Below are positions 63,953 to 64,000 of a stretch of 64,000 bases of DNA, piece after piece (positions within the stretch are counted from its first letter, which is position 1; each line of letters opens with the position of its first letter). The position numbers were made by a program, and so were the translations under genes. A model generated the notes under the pieces. It saw nothing but the letters and a program-made list of their open reading frames with translations. It did no database searches and was not told the origin of the DNA. This DNA comes from Burkholderia sp. S171 (GTDB lineage: Bacteria; Pseudomonadota; Gammaproteobacteria; Burkholderiales; Burkholderiaceae): positions 1-64,000 of the forward strand of contig NZ_LMUF01000015.1 in the NCBI RefSeq assembly GCF_009766085.1. Reading direction: 5' to 3'.

Positions 63953-64000
63953 GAATGAGGAAGTGATTGAGTGAGTCGGCCGAATTCGGCGGGACTGACG

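Overview
The window is ordinary chromosomal DNA of a Burkholderiaceae betaproteobacterium, most likely Paraburkholderia or Caballeronia. This rests on high GC, the rpsF-priB-rpsR-rplI-dnaB block, a CysB regulator directly behind a sulfate ABC operon, a gcl-hyi-glxR glyoxylate operon, a non-symbiotic NodI/NodJ-type exporter and arn genes that split the two halves of ArnA. Genus is inferred from remembered protein families, not from a search. I see no prophage, integrase, plasmid module, CRISPR array or complete insertion sequence.

Layout. 1-0.9 kb: a large imperfect inverted repeat (about 178-bp arms) and a degenerate 39-40-bp tandem repeat. 0.9-10.6 kb: mscL, a DUF2252 protein, glycogen debranching enzyme GlgX, a PspA/IM30 plus TPR membrane-protein pair, a DUF2177 membrane protein and a small ribbon-helix-helix-like protein. 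11-16.6 kb: a class A penicillin-binding protein, a J-like domain protein, a three-gene copper-handling operon (DUF2946, CopC, PCuAC) and initiator tRNA. 16.9-20 kb: a trimeric autotransporter adhesin with three 492-bp repeats. 20.4-27.6 kb: small accessory genes (haem-degrading-like protein, SMR pump, lipoprotein, a coupled gene pair whose first member is frameshifted, DUF1488, a TetR regulator, a 3-hydroxyisobutyryl-CoA hydrolase), dusA and tRNA-His. 27.7-38.9 kb: an MFS exporter, an aldo-keto reductase, tkt-gnd of the pentose phosphate pathway, nodIJ-like genes, a universal stress protein and lexA with two SOS boxes. 39-45.3 kb: sbp-cysTWA-cysB and an asparaginase. 45.4-51.4 kb: an acetyltransferase, a BON-LysM protein, and glxR-hyi-gcl with a divergent LysR gene. 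51.5-56.4 kb: the ribosomal/primosomal operon, dnaB, and a DUF47-Pit phosphate pair. 56.4-64 kb: an atypical SDR, an NlpC/P60 lipoprotein with a proline-rich repeat tail, a PIN-PhoH ATPase, Bcp, and two lipid A L-Ara4N genes.

Most genes are recognisable core functions, and I did not find a clear new multi-gene defence or metabolic system. The items most worth a second look are the terminal inverted repeat, the exact 492-bp periodicity in the adhesin gene, the single-base frameshift at about 22228, the SDR lacking the YxxxK motif, and a structured non-coding stretch with its own terminator downstream of bcp.
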